Shown here piece by piece: positions 1-11,889 of a stretch of DNA of 64,000 nucleotides. The stretch spans positions 42,035,792 to 42,099,791 of the forward strand of contig NC_062222.1 of assembly GCF_902686445.1 (NCBI RefSeq). Reading direction: 5' to 3'. The notes under the pieces are model-generated. The model saw nothing but the letters and a program-made list of their open reading frames with translations, was not told the DNA's origin and searched no databases. This DNA is from Sciurus carolinensis. Its lineage: Eukaryota; Chordata; Mammalia; Rodentia; Sciuridae. The translations under genes were made by a program, and so were the position numbers. How positions within the stretch are numbered: the first letter of the stretch is position 1; the number at the start of each line of letters is the position of its first letter.

Positions 1-2082
1 TTATTTTTTAAAATGGTGCCAAAAGCATTAAGATGCTTATCCTTAATTATAAGTTTTGAATTCAAATATTTGGAGGAAATGTTGAAGAGTTTCCTAGCAG
101 AAAACATAGTCATTACTTTTAGCAAATTAAAATGAATTTTTCACATAGATTAAACCATTTAAGCAAAATAGAATTTATATAATGTGGGTTTTCTCTGTAC
201 CTGCTTTTTCAAATAAATTCTTTGAACATACAGGTTTGAAAGGAATTATTTTTTCTGATAATACTTTTTATTGCCAGATTGCTGAGAGCAGGGCCCCAAA
301 GTGCTCCACACTTCAAAATAATGTAGCCTATTACTTAGCTAGTCCTGTCTATTCAGTAAATACCATAAATCCAAAGCTCAGCAGGTGTAATTCAGAAACT
401 CCTACAAATGTCACCTGCCAATGTAATTTCTACCCCACATTTTTATAATGGACTTCACAGAGGAACTAAAGTGCTATTTTTGCCATAAAATATGTCCCTT
501 TGTGATTTCCAGGTCATATTTTTATGCTAATCTTAGTCACAGGGATATGAAGAAAAGTTAGTGCTAAACTGGTGTAAGTCAATACAGAACAGATTAAGTA
601 CAGTTCCTGATTATCACTGTTTCTAATAGAAATTTTAGTGTTACTGTACTGCAATCATAGGTCCCCAGCTTCGTTATAATTCTTTATTCATATGATCTAA
701 TTTCTATACAGTTTGTTTATTGACTGAATTATAAAATTTCCATATGCTCAGTATAGAGAATGTACATATAAGGAGGACAATGTATGTACAATAATTAGAG
801 GGTTTTTATTAGTCCCACCAATTTTCCATTCATTAATTACTCTTTAGTCATTCACCACTTCCTAAATCATCTTTACTCTTATAGTTTTATTTCTAACTCA
901 CACATATAGCTCATTACTTACACATAAGCCTGCTATTAAACAATCACATCAGACTCCATTTTATTTCCATCCATAGCCTGTACTAGATTTTCTTCATTTT
1001 CACTTTTTAGATATCTCATCCCACCAAATCATTATCCTTACACACCTCATCCACCTTAACTCAAACTTACCTTATATGATAAAGTTCTTAGTTTCTGTTT
1101 ATTTCTGATTATCAAGATCTTTCTTGTAACATTTTAGCTCAAATATTCAGTCATTGAAAAAGGTTCTTTCACCTGTCAATCAGAATTAATACCTATTGGC
1201 TTGGCTGTCACTGCCAGTAACTTATACTGTTAGTCAACTATATCACTTAATGGTACAATCTACTACTCTATTGTCTCCCACACTAGATTTGATTTCTTTG
1301 AACATAATGGTTATATCTTATATCTTTTTATCTCAGGAACCTATTGCCATTCTAGAAAGACACATAATAAATGCTTCTGAAATTGTATAGACTGAGAAAT
1401 TCATCTCTCATTTAGTTGGACTCTCTCCTGCTTGCCCAATGATGACTTGGTGTAAAAGTCTCAGAGAATTTTGCACTGAAAAAGTAGGAGTGAAGTAGTA
1501 CTTGGGAATTAGCAGTGTTAGTTGGAAACACATAGGAGAATGAAGGAACCTTTGTTAACATTGACATGAATCTGAAACCTAAGCAAACATCAGAAATAGA
1601 CATCTGCCTTCTCCATAGCACCTTCCATGCTGAGAAACAATTCTGCAGGAGCAGCAGTAATGAAACTGTGGGCTATGTAATATGTAAGCCCACTCCTGCC
1701 CATCTACATCTCATTTCATCAGACTTGATTTGTCTTGTCCCTGATACTTTTTTCCAGAAAATTCTCACACTCTGTCTCTGCTTTTCAACTAAACATTTTA
1801 GACAAGGAAATAACCACAAGCTTTCTGCATATCGCCTGATGTGTAATGAAGACTGGTACTTTACAATAAGCAATGTGCCAGTGCCTATTTTAATATATGC
1901 AGTTTGATCATATTTTTCATTCTAAAATCAAGTACCTTTTATTATTTTGTGAAATGAGAGACACACACATCTCACACATTCAGACACACAGACACACACA
2001 CACACACATACAACCACACACACATTTACAGCTACAGAGACATTTCTAAAAACTAACTTTACAACTAACTTTTTGTTTAAAG
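1..2082 (+). other. NDST4: NDST4 intron (3' part), contains L2-like and CA-rich sequence
   Basis: This is intronic sequence upstream of the first visible NDST exon. I searched it for the preceding exon, which should encode the residues just before the His-Gln-Arg that opens exon 2083-2253, and did not find it, so that exon lies outside the window. A diverged L2-like 3' end may sit at about 1215-1390 on the + strand, ending in the typical cacataataaatg-style motif. A CA-rich microsatellite lies just before the acceptor. Nothing else is recognisable. Confidence 0.6.
1960..2024. repeat. (CA)n-rich imperfect microsatellite
   Basis: Interrupted CA/ACAC repeats end about 60 bases upstream of the splice acceptor at 2081-2082. 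The tract is imperfect, broken by tctcacacatt and similar, so it is probably old. It lies in the intron and no function is implied. Confidence 0.85.
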
Positions 2083-2253
2083 CACCAACGATCACATGAA
2101 GATCCAGCTGCCCTGAGATTTAATTTCTACGAAGTTATAACAACAGGACATTGGGCCCCATCTGACTTAAAAACCTTGCAGAGGAGATGCCTAGTACCTG
2201 GATGGTATGCAGTCCACATAGAAAGATGGCTAACTTACTTTGCAACTTCTCAG
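2083..2253 (+). CDS. NDST4: NDST4 exon: heparan sulfate N-deacetylase/N-sulfotransferase, sulfotransferase domain part 1
   Basis: The exon is 57 codons, phase 0 at both ends, with acceptor AG at 2081-2082 and donor GTAATG at 2254. It starts [18 protein letters not shown] and ends [11 protein letters not shown]. The family is bifunctional type II Golgi enzymes. They remove acetyl groups from GlcNAc residues of heparan sulfate and then N-sulfate them using PAPS. The HQR(S/A)H-D-P block and the [15 protein letters not shown] block are conserved in the sulfotransferase half of NDST1-4, from memory of those proteins. Residues that separate paralogues ([22 protein letters not shown]) fit my recollection of NDST4 better than NDST3. 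No frameshift or stop is present. The family call is firm and the paralogue call is an inference. Confidence 0.93.
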
Positions 2254-3297
2254 GTAATGTCCTGATACTAATTTCATCTGTTTATTACATCATGATTGTG
2301 CTTCACTAACAAACAGAAAAACATGAACAAACATTGCCAGAGATAGAAATTTATAATCAAAGAAAATTGGAAGAAATGTGTTTTTTTATTTTTAATTTCA
2401 CTAATAGTATTAAAATTCTATTAAGTGACTCTGAAACACATTCCTGGAATCCTCTTTTGAATAGTAACTGATTTCACAGTGGTAAGTTCTCCAAAAGGAA
2501 ATTTCATATGATTCACAGGCAACACTTCTTAACTACCAACAGAACTGACAGTAATTTGAGGAACCCTATGTGCAGATTCCTGCTCCCTGTCTGTCCTGTA
2601 GGGCCCTTATCAGGACAAAAGGATCTCATGTACTAGACTATGGAAATGGGAAGTGCTGTAGCACTTCCAGGTATATAGAATACAACCAAAAATAAGGATT
2701 TGAGGAAAGAATTCATATTCTTATAGTTTTCATTCCAGTTCAGGGCACAATTGAAGGCCTAGAAAATGGACTCCAGCACTGATGTGTTTTTTAAACACTC
2801 CCTTGGATAAGTCTGATATTCTAGAATAGTAAATCAAGGTCATAAAGTCAAGAACAAACATTCCTCCACCTTTTTTTTCATGGTTTAGAAAACTAGATGA
2901 ATCTTTTTGATCTGGATGACCAGTATTTCTGTCTTTGGCTCCAGGGTTGCCCCACTGGAATTTGGTAGGCAGGATAGTTATCTGATTACACTACAGATGG
3001 AAATATTCTGTTCTCACCGAAGTACTAACTCAAGACAGTGTGTTTATTTCTGACTTAGAGTAAAGTAAGTTAAGGGTTATCACTTAATAACTCAAAAAAT
3101 AATTGCCTATGGCAAACTTTAATTATTGTTAATTTGGAAGGATGCAAGAATAACAAACATTAAAATGTGTTCTAAGTAGTTCATGTTTTCTTCCTATTCA
3201 CACTGACCTAATTTATTAATGTCATACCAGGTCAAGAGAGGCAGCACAGTCTATTCAATTTAGTTTGTTCATAAAGTGACTATTTTTGACTTTACAG
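2254..3297 (+). other. NDST4: NDST4 intron
   Basis: This intron of 1044 bases runs from GTAATG to a CAG acceptor preceded by a short pyrimidine-rich stretch. I recognise no repeat or secondary gene in it. Confidence 0.85.
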
Positions 3298-3407
3298 TTG
3301 CTAATTATTGATGGACAGCAGCTGAGATCTGACCCAGCTACTGTGATGGATGAAGTCCAGAAGTTTCTGGGAGTCACACCTCATTATAATTACTCTGAAG
3401 CACTAAC
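3298..3407 (+). CDS. NDST4: NDST4 exon: sulfotransferase domain part 2
   Basis: The exon is 110 bases, entering in phase 0 and leaving after two bases of a Thr codon, with donor GTGAGT. It reads [20 protein letters not shown] and continues [16 protein letters not shown]. The L-I-DG-LR-DP pattern followed by VQKFLGV is the usual sulfotransferase segment in which a strand precedes the helix that closes the PAPS-binding domain. The split Thr codon is completed exactly by the first base of exon 6817-6919. This supports the exon pair belonging to one transcript. Confidence 0.94.
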
Positions 3408-6400
3408 GTGAGTTTATTCTCATGCTTGATTTCATTTCCATTATTTGCCATCATAAATTATCACTGGTAGGTGTGTATATAGCATCATTAATACTAGCTA
3501 TGAATTTATACATCATTTTGCTACTCAAAAGCATTCAAAGAAATATCCTCATTACTCATGTAGTAGCTCCCTTTTGAATGCCAGAAATACTTTATCTTAT
3601 AAAGTATTATAGGTATTTCATATTATGATCAATTCCCTTATTTTGAGAGATTTTCCCCAGTATCAGTTTGGTTAACTAAACTTTTTAAAAGTCTGTTCTA
3701 TGCAGAAAGCATCCTAGAAGCTACAAAGGTGAAAAATAGATTCTCTTCCTCTGAGTAACTTCTAAGTTAGAATTGAAATATCATCAGCTATCTTTCCTTC
3801 TGTGTAAGTGCCCATCCCCCAACCAGGACAGAAGTACATTCATGTTTTATTCTGTATTTACTAAAATATTTACAACCAAATAAAACCATGTATAATACTC
3901 CAGCTATCCATTGTTGCATCTCCAAAACTACCAGCATGTAGTAAGAGCTATTTTATGACACTTATGGATTCTGTAAGTCACAACTTAGGCACAGCTGGGA
4001 TTGCTTGTTTTGCTCATACCTCAGGTCACATCTGGGAGGACTTGAGTATCTCAATATGACCCAAATGAGTGAGGACTGAAATCATCTGGAGGCTTCTTCA
4101 CACACATCCCTGGACTGGGATGGCTCAAGGGCTGTGCACAGTAGGCTGAAGACTCCATGTGACCTCTTCTGGTACTCAGCTTCCTCACAGTGGCTGTGTT
4201 CCAGGAGGGAGTGAAATGTTGAGGGAGCTGTGCTACCAGAAGGTCATAAACTTCTCTGACCTAGACTTGCAAGTCATAAGTTATTGCTTATGCTGCCTTC
4301 TGATGGTCACAGTGGTTACTAAATCAAGTCCAAATCTAAGAAAGGGAAATGAGATTCCACCTCTTGATAAGGAGAGGCAAGGTCATGCTACAGAAGAGCA
4401 TGTGGGATGGAAGCTATTGTTACAGTCATCTTGAGAAAATAAAGTCAAATATTAAGGTAATTTTAAATGGGTGAGTGGGGATGGAAAGCAAAGTAAACAA
4501 CAAAATAAAAGCTCCAGGCAGCCAAAACATATTTAAAAAGGGCATGGACTTTGCTTATAAAAGGCCCACCCCACAAAGTCTGATACAAAGTCTATTACAT
4601 TTTACACAAAATTCTAACAAGGCTGATTATATAATTTCCCAGTTCACAGCAGATTAGAATCAGCAATTAGACAATTAGAGAGGGTAATGGAGGGACAGGA
4701 AAAGCAGTAATAAGATTTGGTTGTTCCTTATCCACTAAAACAACCCTAATGAAGTTTTTACCTACACATGGAAATAGCAACAAAACAAGGCATGCCTCTG
4801 TTGATTAAGTAGACAAATCTTCTTATAATATGTTTTGCATTAATAGTTACTGATGTTGACATACCTTCCCCTGCCCCTTAGCAGTGTTTTAGGCAGTGCT
4901 TCTATCCTGTTTACTACTACAAATAGTTGCTTGTGGGTTCAAAAAACTGTAAAATCATATTTTTGAGGGTAAAATTAAAACCAAGTACTAAATAGGAACT
5001 TTAATGCCTCCCACATATCACAAAATTAGTAATTAGAGTGATGCTCAGTGTAATAGAGGAAGTCAAATATCAACCAACTCATGTTCTAAAAGTTGTCTAA
5101 CAGTTATTTGAGAAACACTTTTCATCTTAATTTCACAAGTTCATGCCTACTAAAGTAAAACAATGAATTGATATAACTTAGAGAAGATAAATACCCTTGG
5201 TTAAATTTAGGATATATAAGGTTACCAATATGATAAAAGAAAACAGCAAGCAAAATAATGTGGATTTAATGCCTAGCCTCTCTTAAAAACTTTTGATATT
5301 CTAGACTTTCAATTGTCTAGACTTTCAATATTCTAGATGGCTCTCCTTCCTCAGGTTGTACTAAGCTCTGCTTCACATAGCTGCTGCAGAGAGCAAGGAC
5401 AGACTGCAGTCCACCCTGAGATCTCCACTCTACCTGAAAGCAAAAGAGAGATGCTCAGTGTATGTATAAATATCACAGCTTCGTTGCCAGTGTTGTATTT
5501 TACCTTAACACAGTTAGGTATTTTCATCCTGAGGCAGAAAATGCTGTTTGGGGCACCGTTATGCCGACTTCCCCATCTCATTTTGCACAGCATGCTGAAT
5601 TGTTTTTCCTCTTGGGAAATTAATGAAAACTGGAGAAAGGACTGTGATAGGCAAGGAGCAGATTGAAAAGTTCAGGTTGGAAATGACTCTGTCTTCCTTT
5701 TATCCATTTAACTAGTGATGTATTTAATTTTAATTGATAACATGTACTAGGACAACTTGGACTGCAAGGATCAGGTCTCTAATAATAGGCTGGGCAGAGA
5801 ACTGTGAAGAAATTTCCTTCTCACCCTAAATGAGTTCACATATGTGCAGACGCAAATTACAGGTGCACCGGTATTATAGGAATGGGCCCAGGGCAACAAA
5901 ATATTCCGCAACTAATTAACTTTACATCCCATTCAATTATGCTTCATCCTTCTAAAACATCTGCTGAGCAACAAAAATGCAAACCTTTTCGATGTTTTAT
6001 GCATGCAGCAAGTCCCATAGCAATAAATTTAAAATTTCCCTGCTTATTTGGTTCATTCTTTCATTTTCCCTATCTTGTTAGTCCTAAACAAAAATTCTTA
6101 TATTTCACTTTAAACAAAATAATTAGGCCACACATCCTTCCTTTTGTAACTTGGCACAGTCATGGAAGCAAAACAACATCAGAATTTCCTTTAAGAGTAC
6201 AGGAACCTGAATCATCCAATAGGATTAACTCTCTTCAATGAAAGGAAGAACTGTGTAATCTTTCACTCACCATTTGAATTGCCAGTGTCTCATGTCTAAC
6301 AACAATATAATTTCCTTTTTCAAAAGTATGAACTTTTTAAACTATAAAACAAAATAAACCATTTTTTCAAGTTGGAAAATTTAATTATAGTTATATTCAG

Positions 6401-6816
6401 AGTCATATGCCTATATTACATTCAGTCTCTTTAATATATACACCAAACAATGATTTCAAAGAAATGTGTCAATATAGTTTGACAGCAAAATCACATTCAT
6501 AAGCAAATAAAATATTCTAAAGGTACTTTATATGTGGACTGTGATTTTGATGTTGGTCCTTGATTTTTTTATAGTCATAAGTAAAATTGGACTGAAGGCC
6601 TGTATGCCTTTTTGATTAGCATAGTATGACTTAAAGTGTATAATAACATATAATTTCTTTCATCTCAATGGCCTCTTTCAAATCAGTTAAATATCTGTGG
6701 AACTAAGTCAAAGCAATGGGCATATGAAAGTACATTTCCTTTATTCAATTGGTGAGGCTCTCTCACTTAAAATTCTATATACAGTTTATAATCTTTAAAT
6801 GTTTTATCTGATATAG
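3408..6816 (+). other. NDST4: NDST4 intron with ancient repeat relic
   Basis: This intron is 3409 bases. The part at about 4020-4435 resembles an ancient interspersed repeat, with phrases such as cttcctcacagtggctg and gattccacctcttgat that recur in old mammalian elements. I cannot name its class with certainty. A 16-base tandem repeat lies at 5301-5337. Open frames at 5337-5666 (109 codons) and 5882-6241 (119 codons) show no recognisable protein features and no exon borders, so I treat them as chance frames. Confidence 0.7.
4020..4435 (+). repeat. Ancient interspersed repeat relic, class uncertain
   Basis: The wording of this stretch matches a repeat I have seen in many mammalian introns: a deletion-rich element with a cttcctcacagtggctg motif followed about 200 bases later by gattccacctcttgat. 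It could be an ERVL-type LTR or an old DNA transposon. The call rests on pattern memory only. Confidence 0.35.
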
Positions 6817-6919
6817 GTTTGATCCCCAAAAGGGCTTTTGGTGTCAACTACTGGAAGGAGGAAAGACCAAATGCCTTGGAAAAAGCAAAGGCCGAAAATA
6901 TCCACCCATGGATCCAGAG
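6817..6919 (+). CDS. NDST4: NDST4 exon: disulfide loop and PAPS-binding segment of the sulfotransferase domain
   Basis: The exon is 103 bases, with acceptor TATAG and donor GTAATA. It completes the split Thr and reads [19 protein letters not shown], then [15 protein letters not shown]. The two Cys are ten positions apart. In NDST1 the matching pair forms a disulfide, and the KGRKY loop that follows contacts PAPS (recalled from the NDST1 structure and annotation). Both are intact here, so this part of the catalytic module looks functional. The exon leaves in phase 0. The CDS is unbroken across all four exons. Confidence 0.95.
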
Positions 6920-8765
6920 GTAATATTTTTCCTAATATGAATTACTCTAGCAAAAAATCTGTTCATACAGCTATTTCAAAATTAGTAACAGAGATTTGCT
7001 TCCATTTTCTGCTCTTTTCTTTAAATCAGCAGTTTATACATTTAGAAGATGAAAGATAATTAGATAGACAAGGTTGATAAATAACCCTATAAACTGTTTC
7101 CTGTTGAAATGCAATTCAAATATACACATTTTCTGAAAAATAATTCCTTTTCGAATGTATAAATAGCTTAATTGTTTAGCAAATGATTTTATGAATATAG
7201 AAAGATCATTTTTACATATTTGATACATATATCCAGTGCCTGTACTATGCACGATACTGAACTGAGCGATGGTGAGGATACACATATAAAACAGTTATGA
7301 ACCCCCATTTATTAAAGGACAGAGAAATTAGTTTTTGTCACAGGTCTATAATAAGACAACAATGACAAACTAAATTTCAAAATCAGAAAGAAGAAGGAGG
7401 AGGAGGAGGAAGAGGAGGAGAAAATCTCCATATCTCAATAGAAGTGAAGATAAGTGAAGTAATGCTTAGGTGTTATTCTAGGGTTGGGAACCAGCAGCAA
7501 TTGACTCATACAAGTATCATGAGTATTTCTCTGAAGGCAAGGTGAGCAAAAGGAGGATGCAAGTGATGCATGTGTTACTATGGAGACAGAACTACCAGGA
7601 AGTCCTTCAACCAAATCTTTGAACTCAATAATTTCAAAAGAATTTCAGAAGTCACTTTAATCTGCCAAAGAAAATCAATGTACTGTTCCAACTACTACTA
7701 TAAACATCTTATCCAAATTTGAAGTGTTTACAATTTGGTTAAAGGAAAGAAATGCAATGAGATGCCTGGTGAAAGGTCCAAGATGCAATGGAGTTGTCTT
7801 AAATCCATTTCCACAGTACACACAAAAGTTTCCAGGGAGTTGTATGAAGAAAGAAACTCATTTGTATTAAAATGTTGGAGAGGGCTTAAGAGAGAGGGTA
7901 GAACTTACATCATATCAGATAGACAAACTGTGTGGGCCATTGCTATCTCTACTTACATGGGGAAAATGTTCAATTCCACCGTTTTGCCAAAGACACGCAG
8001 GACTATGTATTTTTGGGTTATAAGATGAAGTAAGTGACATCAAGAAAGAAAGGCTAATTATAAATTTTCTGTTTTCCAGAAGTTTGTGTAAATAAAGTGA
8101 AACAATGAAACTAAAACCACTGATATATTTCATCCTTAATTTTTACCATTTATCTAATAAAGGACAATCTCTCCAGTTTGACAAGAAATATAAGAATTTT
8201 TAAAAAAGATCAAGCTTCAGAGGTCTTATATTTGAAAGTAGAAAGCAAAGTTCTTAATGATTAAAACCATGTTTATTTGTTCTGAATAAATACAGAAAAT
8301 TTTTCTGTAATGTGGTAAATTATTTTTTTGTAATCTTGGATTTCATTTTTTGTGATTATGCTTAATTTTAGTTTTTATTCTATGGGGCAAATATGCATTT
8401 TATCTGGCTCACTTCTATAGATTTGCTTCCTCACCAAGTCCCTACCTATTCTTCTCTAGAATTATACTCTTGTTCTCATTTTTTTTCTCTGTACAGGCAT
8501 CATGGATCCCAAAATAAATATGTCTAAAATGGCAGATAAGCCACTTAGGACACACCTGGACCTATTTTTTATTTTATAGCTATGCTTTTGCCAAAATTTT
8601 TCAAAAGGTTTAAAAATGAGCAACATTGAAGAAAAATATGGTAGTTTGTAGGCATCTATATTGTAATAGAATTTCTTAAGAAATACAGAATACATTATCT
8701 CGTTTGAGGAACTGATAACTGCTTTCAAGTCTTTTTTTTTTTTTTTTTTTCTTTTTGCTTTCCAG
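6920..8765 (+). other. NDST4: NDST4 last intron
   Basis: This intron is 1846 bases. It has a purine microsatellite at 7388-7421 and a 19-base T run (8732-8750) within the polypyrimidine tract of the terminal acceptor. The 97-codon frame at 7735-8028 has no exon borders or recognised domain and is taken as chance. Confidence 0.8.
7388..7421. repeat. (AGG/AAG)n purine microsatellite
   Basis: A run of aag, agg and gag triplets on the + strand within the last NDST4 intron. It is short and of a kind common in mammalian introns. Confidence 0.85.
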
Positions 8766-8885
8766 TCTAGAACTTTCCTCTCTAATTACTACCGGGATCA
8801 TAATGTGGAACTGTCCAAACTGCTACATAGACTGGGGCAGCCTCTGCCATCGTGGCTGAGACAGGAGCTACAGAAAGTGAGATAG
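8766..8885 (+). CDS. NDST4: NDST4 terminal coding exon with stop codon
   Basis: The acceptor is a long T-rich tract ending TTTCCAG at 8765. Thirty-nine codons follow and then TAG at 8883-8885. The peptide begins [20 protein letters not shown] and ends [11 protein letters not shown]. The YYRDHN-ELSKLL block and the P-WLR-L C-terminus are the normal end of vertebrate NDST proteins. Together the four exons give 167 residues of a protein that is about 870 residues in human. The deacetylase half and the first part of the sulfotransferase domain lie upstream of the window. There is no sign of pseudogene decay. Confidence 0.95.
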   Translation, partial: SRTFLSNYYRDHNVELSKLLHRLGQPLPSWLRQELQKVR

Positions 8886-9585
8886 CACTGGAGACAAGAA
8901 CCATGCCTCTCAAGATATTTAATTTATTATTGAGTAGAAAAAAACAAATCCCACAACTTTTACCCCTTAATGCACTTGTGATTGTCAACAGAGGACTGTA
9001 TGAACAAATTCCCTTCAATCTTTTTCATAAAATGAAAACTGTTATATATGCACGCATTGGCAGTTATAGTATCAATCCCTATGTAAGCTCTTCAAAAAAA
9101 AAATTGTGGGGTTTTGTGATATCATCCAGTTTCTAGTGTGGGGACTATTATACAGCTCAGTTCCTCTGTTAACTAATTTTCAGAAACTATGTAATGCTGA
9201 TTATATGCAAACAACCAATTAAAATTTTGAGCAAAGATAAGGACTGAGGTGTAAATTAGGTTAGTAGTAACCCAATATTTGAATAAAGGGCTAACATTTT
9301 CCCCCTAACTCATTTAAAAATAATTTTTATTAAAAGAAATTATAATCCCACATTCCTGTTTTTGAATAATTTTCCTTTACTTTATCGGCCCACATGTATT
9401 TTTCTCTGTTGTTATTTCCCTTTATGAATTTCCTTGACATGCTAAAGAAGTTGTGAAGTCGTACCCTGTCATATTTTTTGTGTGTTTTCCTCTTGTAAAA
9501 GATATCACTAGTTCATGGAACAAGAGAGGCCATTCTCAGTGAACCTGACATTGTGATTCCAATAAAATCTGTTGGAGAGTTTAGG
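8886..9585 (+). other. NDST4: Probable NDST4 3' UTR (end uncertain)
   Basis: This sequence follows the stop codon. AATAAA occurs at 9282-9287 and 9561-9566. The second is followed by a modest GT-rich stretch (tgttggagagtttaggg), so cleavage near 9580-9600 is plausible. Longer UTRs are common in this family and cannot be excluded. The 94-codon frame at 8852-9136 overlaps the exon out of frame and is a shadow. Confidence 0.45.
9561..9566 (+). terminator. Candidate polyadenylation signal AATAAA
   Basis: A canonical hexamer 676 bases after the NDST stop codon, with GT-rich sequence 5-20 bases downstream. An alternative hexamer at 9282-9287 has weaker downstream context. Confidence 0.4.
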
Positions 9586-9599
9586 GAAAAAGAAAAATG

Positions 9600-11112
9600 T
9601 AACTATATAACATCACTATTGTGTGGAAGGTCATCTTAAAATGGATCCGGAATGTTACCCTACAACATATTAACCCACATATTTTCACTTTGACAGTGAT
9701 GAAGTATTTATATATTTTTTCACTATCCAAGATAGAAAAAAAAACATGATTGATAATATGGAATGAAAACACCAAGTTGTATTTGCAGGTATAGTGAGGC
9801 ATTGTGCCTTCTGCATAGTATATGTCAATCTTTTTAAAGCATGGATTTTTCTTATATGTCAGTATATCTACCATTGTAGAAAATTATGCTTTTAATGTCT
9901 ATTTTAAGAAAGACATGTAGTCTAAAACTTACCTCTTCAAACATCACTAATTCTCTAACTAGAACCCAATTTCTCAGTCATGTCACCCAAAAATCAATTT
10001 TTAGAGAAGAGATGATCTTTCTATCTTGAAATTATAAGGTCCTATCATATTTGGAGGTTATTGTCATGCTAGTTGGATTTTTATCCCATTTGTCAATGAT
10101 GATATATTAAGGCTTGGTTAATCTTTTCCATGATACATGAAGGTAAAATTTCAACAGAACAGTAAATCAAAATGACTTTGGTAATATTACCCATCAATCC
10201 ATCTTTCCCCCAGAGTAATTTTTCAATAGACTGTAAATAATACTAATTTTCCCTATAATTTGAGAAATTACACTTGCACTAATTTAATAGCAAACTGAAA
10301 GTGTTTGTTTTTCTGGGTTTTGTTGTTGTTGTTGTTTTAAGCAAGCAAATCAAATCTGGGTATTCTAAAAGAGAATCAGAGTTTTTACATATTTTATTTC
10401 AGAATCCAACATTGTATTTATATTTCATTCTTTTTTGTTTCCTCAGCCAAGAAAGTTCTGGATCTGTTTTTTTTTTTTTTTTTTTTTCAGAAAAATGTAA
10501 GATTTTTTCATGGGTACAAGTTGATATAAATGACACTGACTTTGGTAGTTCCTCTGTTACCTGAGTGGCTCCAATTCACATTGTTACTTAGGCGGGCCTG
10601 TGTATCACAGCATCCATTAAGAACACTTAAATAATAGTAATTATGTATTTCTAACTTTCTCTTGTTTGTTTACTAACTTTCCCCTGTTTATATTCTCTTT
10701 CTTGACATAAAGATTAACTCTTTTTTTGCCCACTGGGATAAAAGAGATAGTGATAGGATGGAGGGAAGATCTTTTTCATATTAAGTGAAATTCACAAAAC
10801 CTCAGGATACTCTAGCTCGTCACTAGATTTCTAAAAATGTAACCCCTTTTCTGAAATTTTTCCTTGTTTTCTAAATAATGAATGTGATATCATTTATCAG
10901 TTACAAATATCTGACAGCAAAATTGTCTCAAACTTGACTATTCTCTTCTCTCCTGGTTATTCCAATCAATGTATACATTTTTTCTTATTAAGTTTGATAA
11001 AAAAGATAACTAAATACATTTTAATTACATAATTCATCTTCATCTGACAATAAACTCCTTGGAACGCTGGATTACAAAATTTTGCACCATAGTAAATAAG
11101 GAAGATCTGTAT
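9600..11112. other. Intergenic, no recognised gene
   Basis: AT-rich sequence with two poly-T runs (one near 10471-10487). I see no exon borders, RNA genes or clearly nameable repeats. Confidence 0.6.
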
Positions 11113-11250
11113 CTTGTGCTACGCACAGTGGCACACACCTGTATTTTCAGCTATTCACTCAGGAGGATGAGACAGGAGGATTCCTTGACCATAGGAGTTT
11201 GAGGCCAGCCTGGGCAACACAATGAATCCCCACCTCAACAACAACAAAAG
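11113..11250 (+). repeat. B1/Alu-like (7SL-derived) SINE
   Basis: A 7SL-type order is visible: gcacagtggcacacacctgt, then aggaggatgagacaggagga, then gaggccagcctgggcaac, with a degenerate A-rich (caacaacaacaaaag) tail. It is moderately diverged and in + orientation. Confidence 0.85.
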
Positions 11251-11345
11251 AATATCTTTATTGATATTCAGAATAATTGATTCGATATTGGATATATGTA
11301 ATTCTTTAAAAATTTAAATTAAATTCTATCTCCTGGTCTTAAATG

Positions 11346-11358
11346 TTTTTGTTTCTTT

Positions 11359-11394
<36 letters not shown>

Positions 11395-11433
11395 AATTCT
11401 AAGGATTGAACCCAGGATCTTGTGCTTGACAGG
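11346..11433 (-). repeat. 5'-truncated ID SINE with poly-T tail, flanked by target-site duplication
   Basis: On the - strand a fragment of the tRNA-derived ID element (ccctgggttcaatcc-like core, here cctgggttcaatccttag) ends in a long A tail, seen on the + strand as a T run of about 33. Matching 15-base flanks at 11331-11345 and 11434-11448 differ at one base. They mark the target-site duplication. Only about half of the ID body is present. Confidence 0.85.
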
Positions 11434-11889
11434 TCCTGGTCTTAAGTGAAGTAACTTTTAAAAAATTAAAAAATACTTCCTGAAGTCTTTAAGCACACTA
11501 ATTTCCTCTCCTTTTCTTCATTTCTTTTCACCAATTGCCTCTCAAATATAATTATTGGTTATTTAACTTTGATATAGGCAAGAACAGTATTTCATTCTAA
11601 TTCTTCATCAAAATATTACATATGCTTGTCAAATACTCATCCATAAAAATCTATTTTATGATAAGCCATCCAAAAATGAAAATTTTTATATTTAAAAATG
11701 GCCCAAATAGAATTAAATAAACAAGGAAGAACATTAGTGAGGAAATTTTGTATTCTATCACTGTATTTTTTTCTAGAAAATATAGCTTTTAGTTTAATCA
11801 CAGATTTTATTGCCTGGATTTAAAAAGTACATCTTACATTAATTTTACATATTTTTGTTTTTTCTCTCACTATTTTAATGTAATATAAA

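Noticed and set aside
5337..5666. 109-codon + strand frame in the NDST4 intron, with an 80-codon frame on the other strand
   Set aside because: It has no splice borders, no recognised domain, and is open on both strands, which suggests chance.
5882..6241. 119-codon + strand frame in the NDST4 intron
   Set aside because: This is among the longest non-L1 frames but it has no motif, no exon borders and an AT-rich chance-like composition.
8852..9136. 94-codon + strand frame overlapping the last NDST exon
   Set aside because: It is out of frame with the NDST coding sequence and runs into the 3' UTR.
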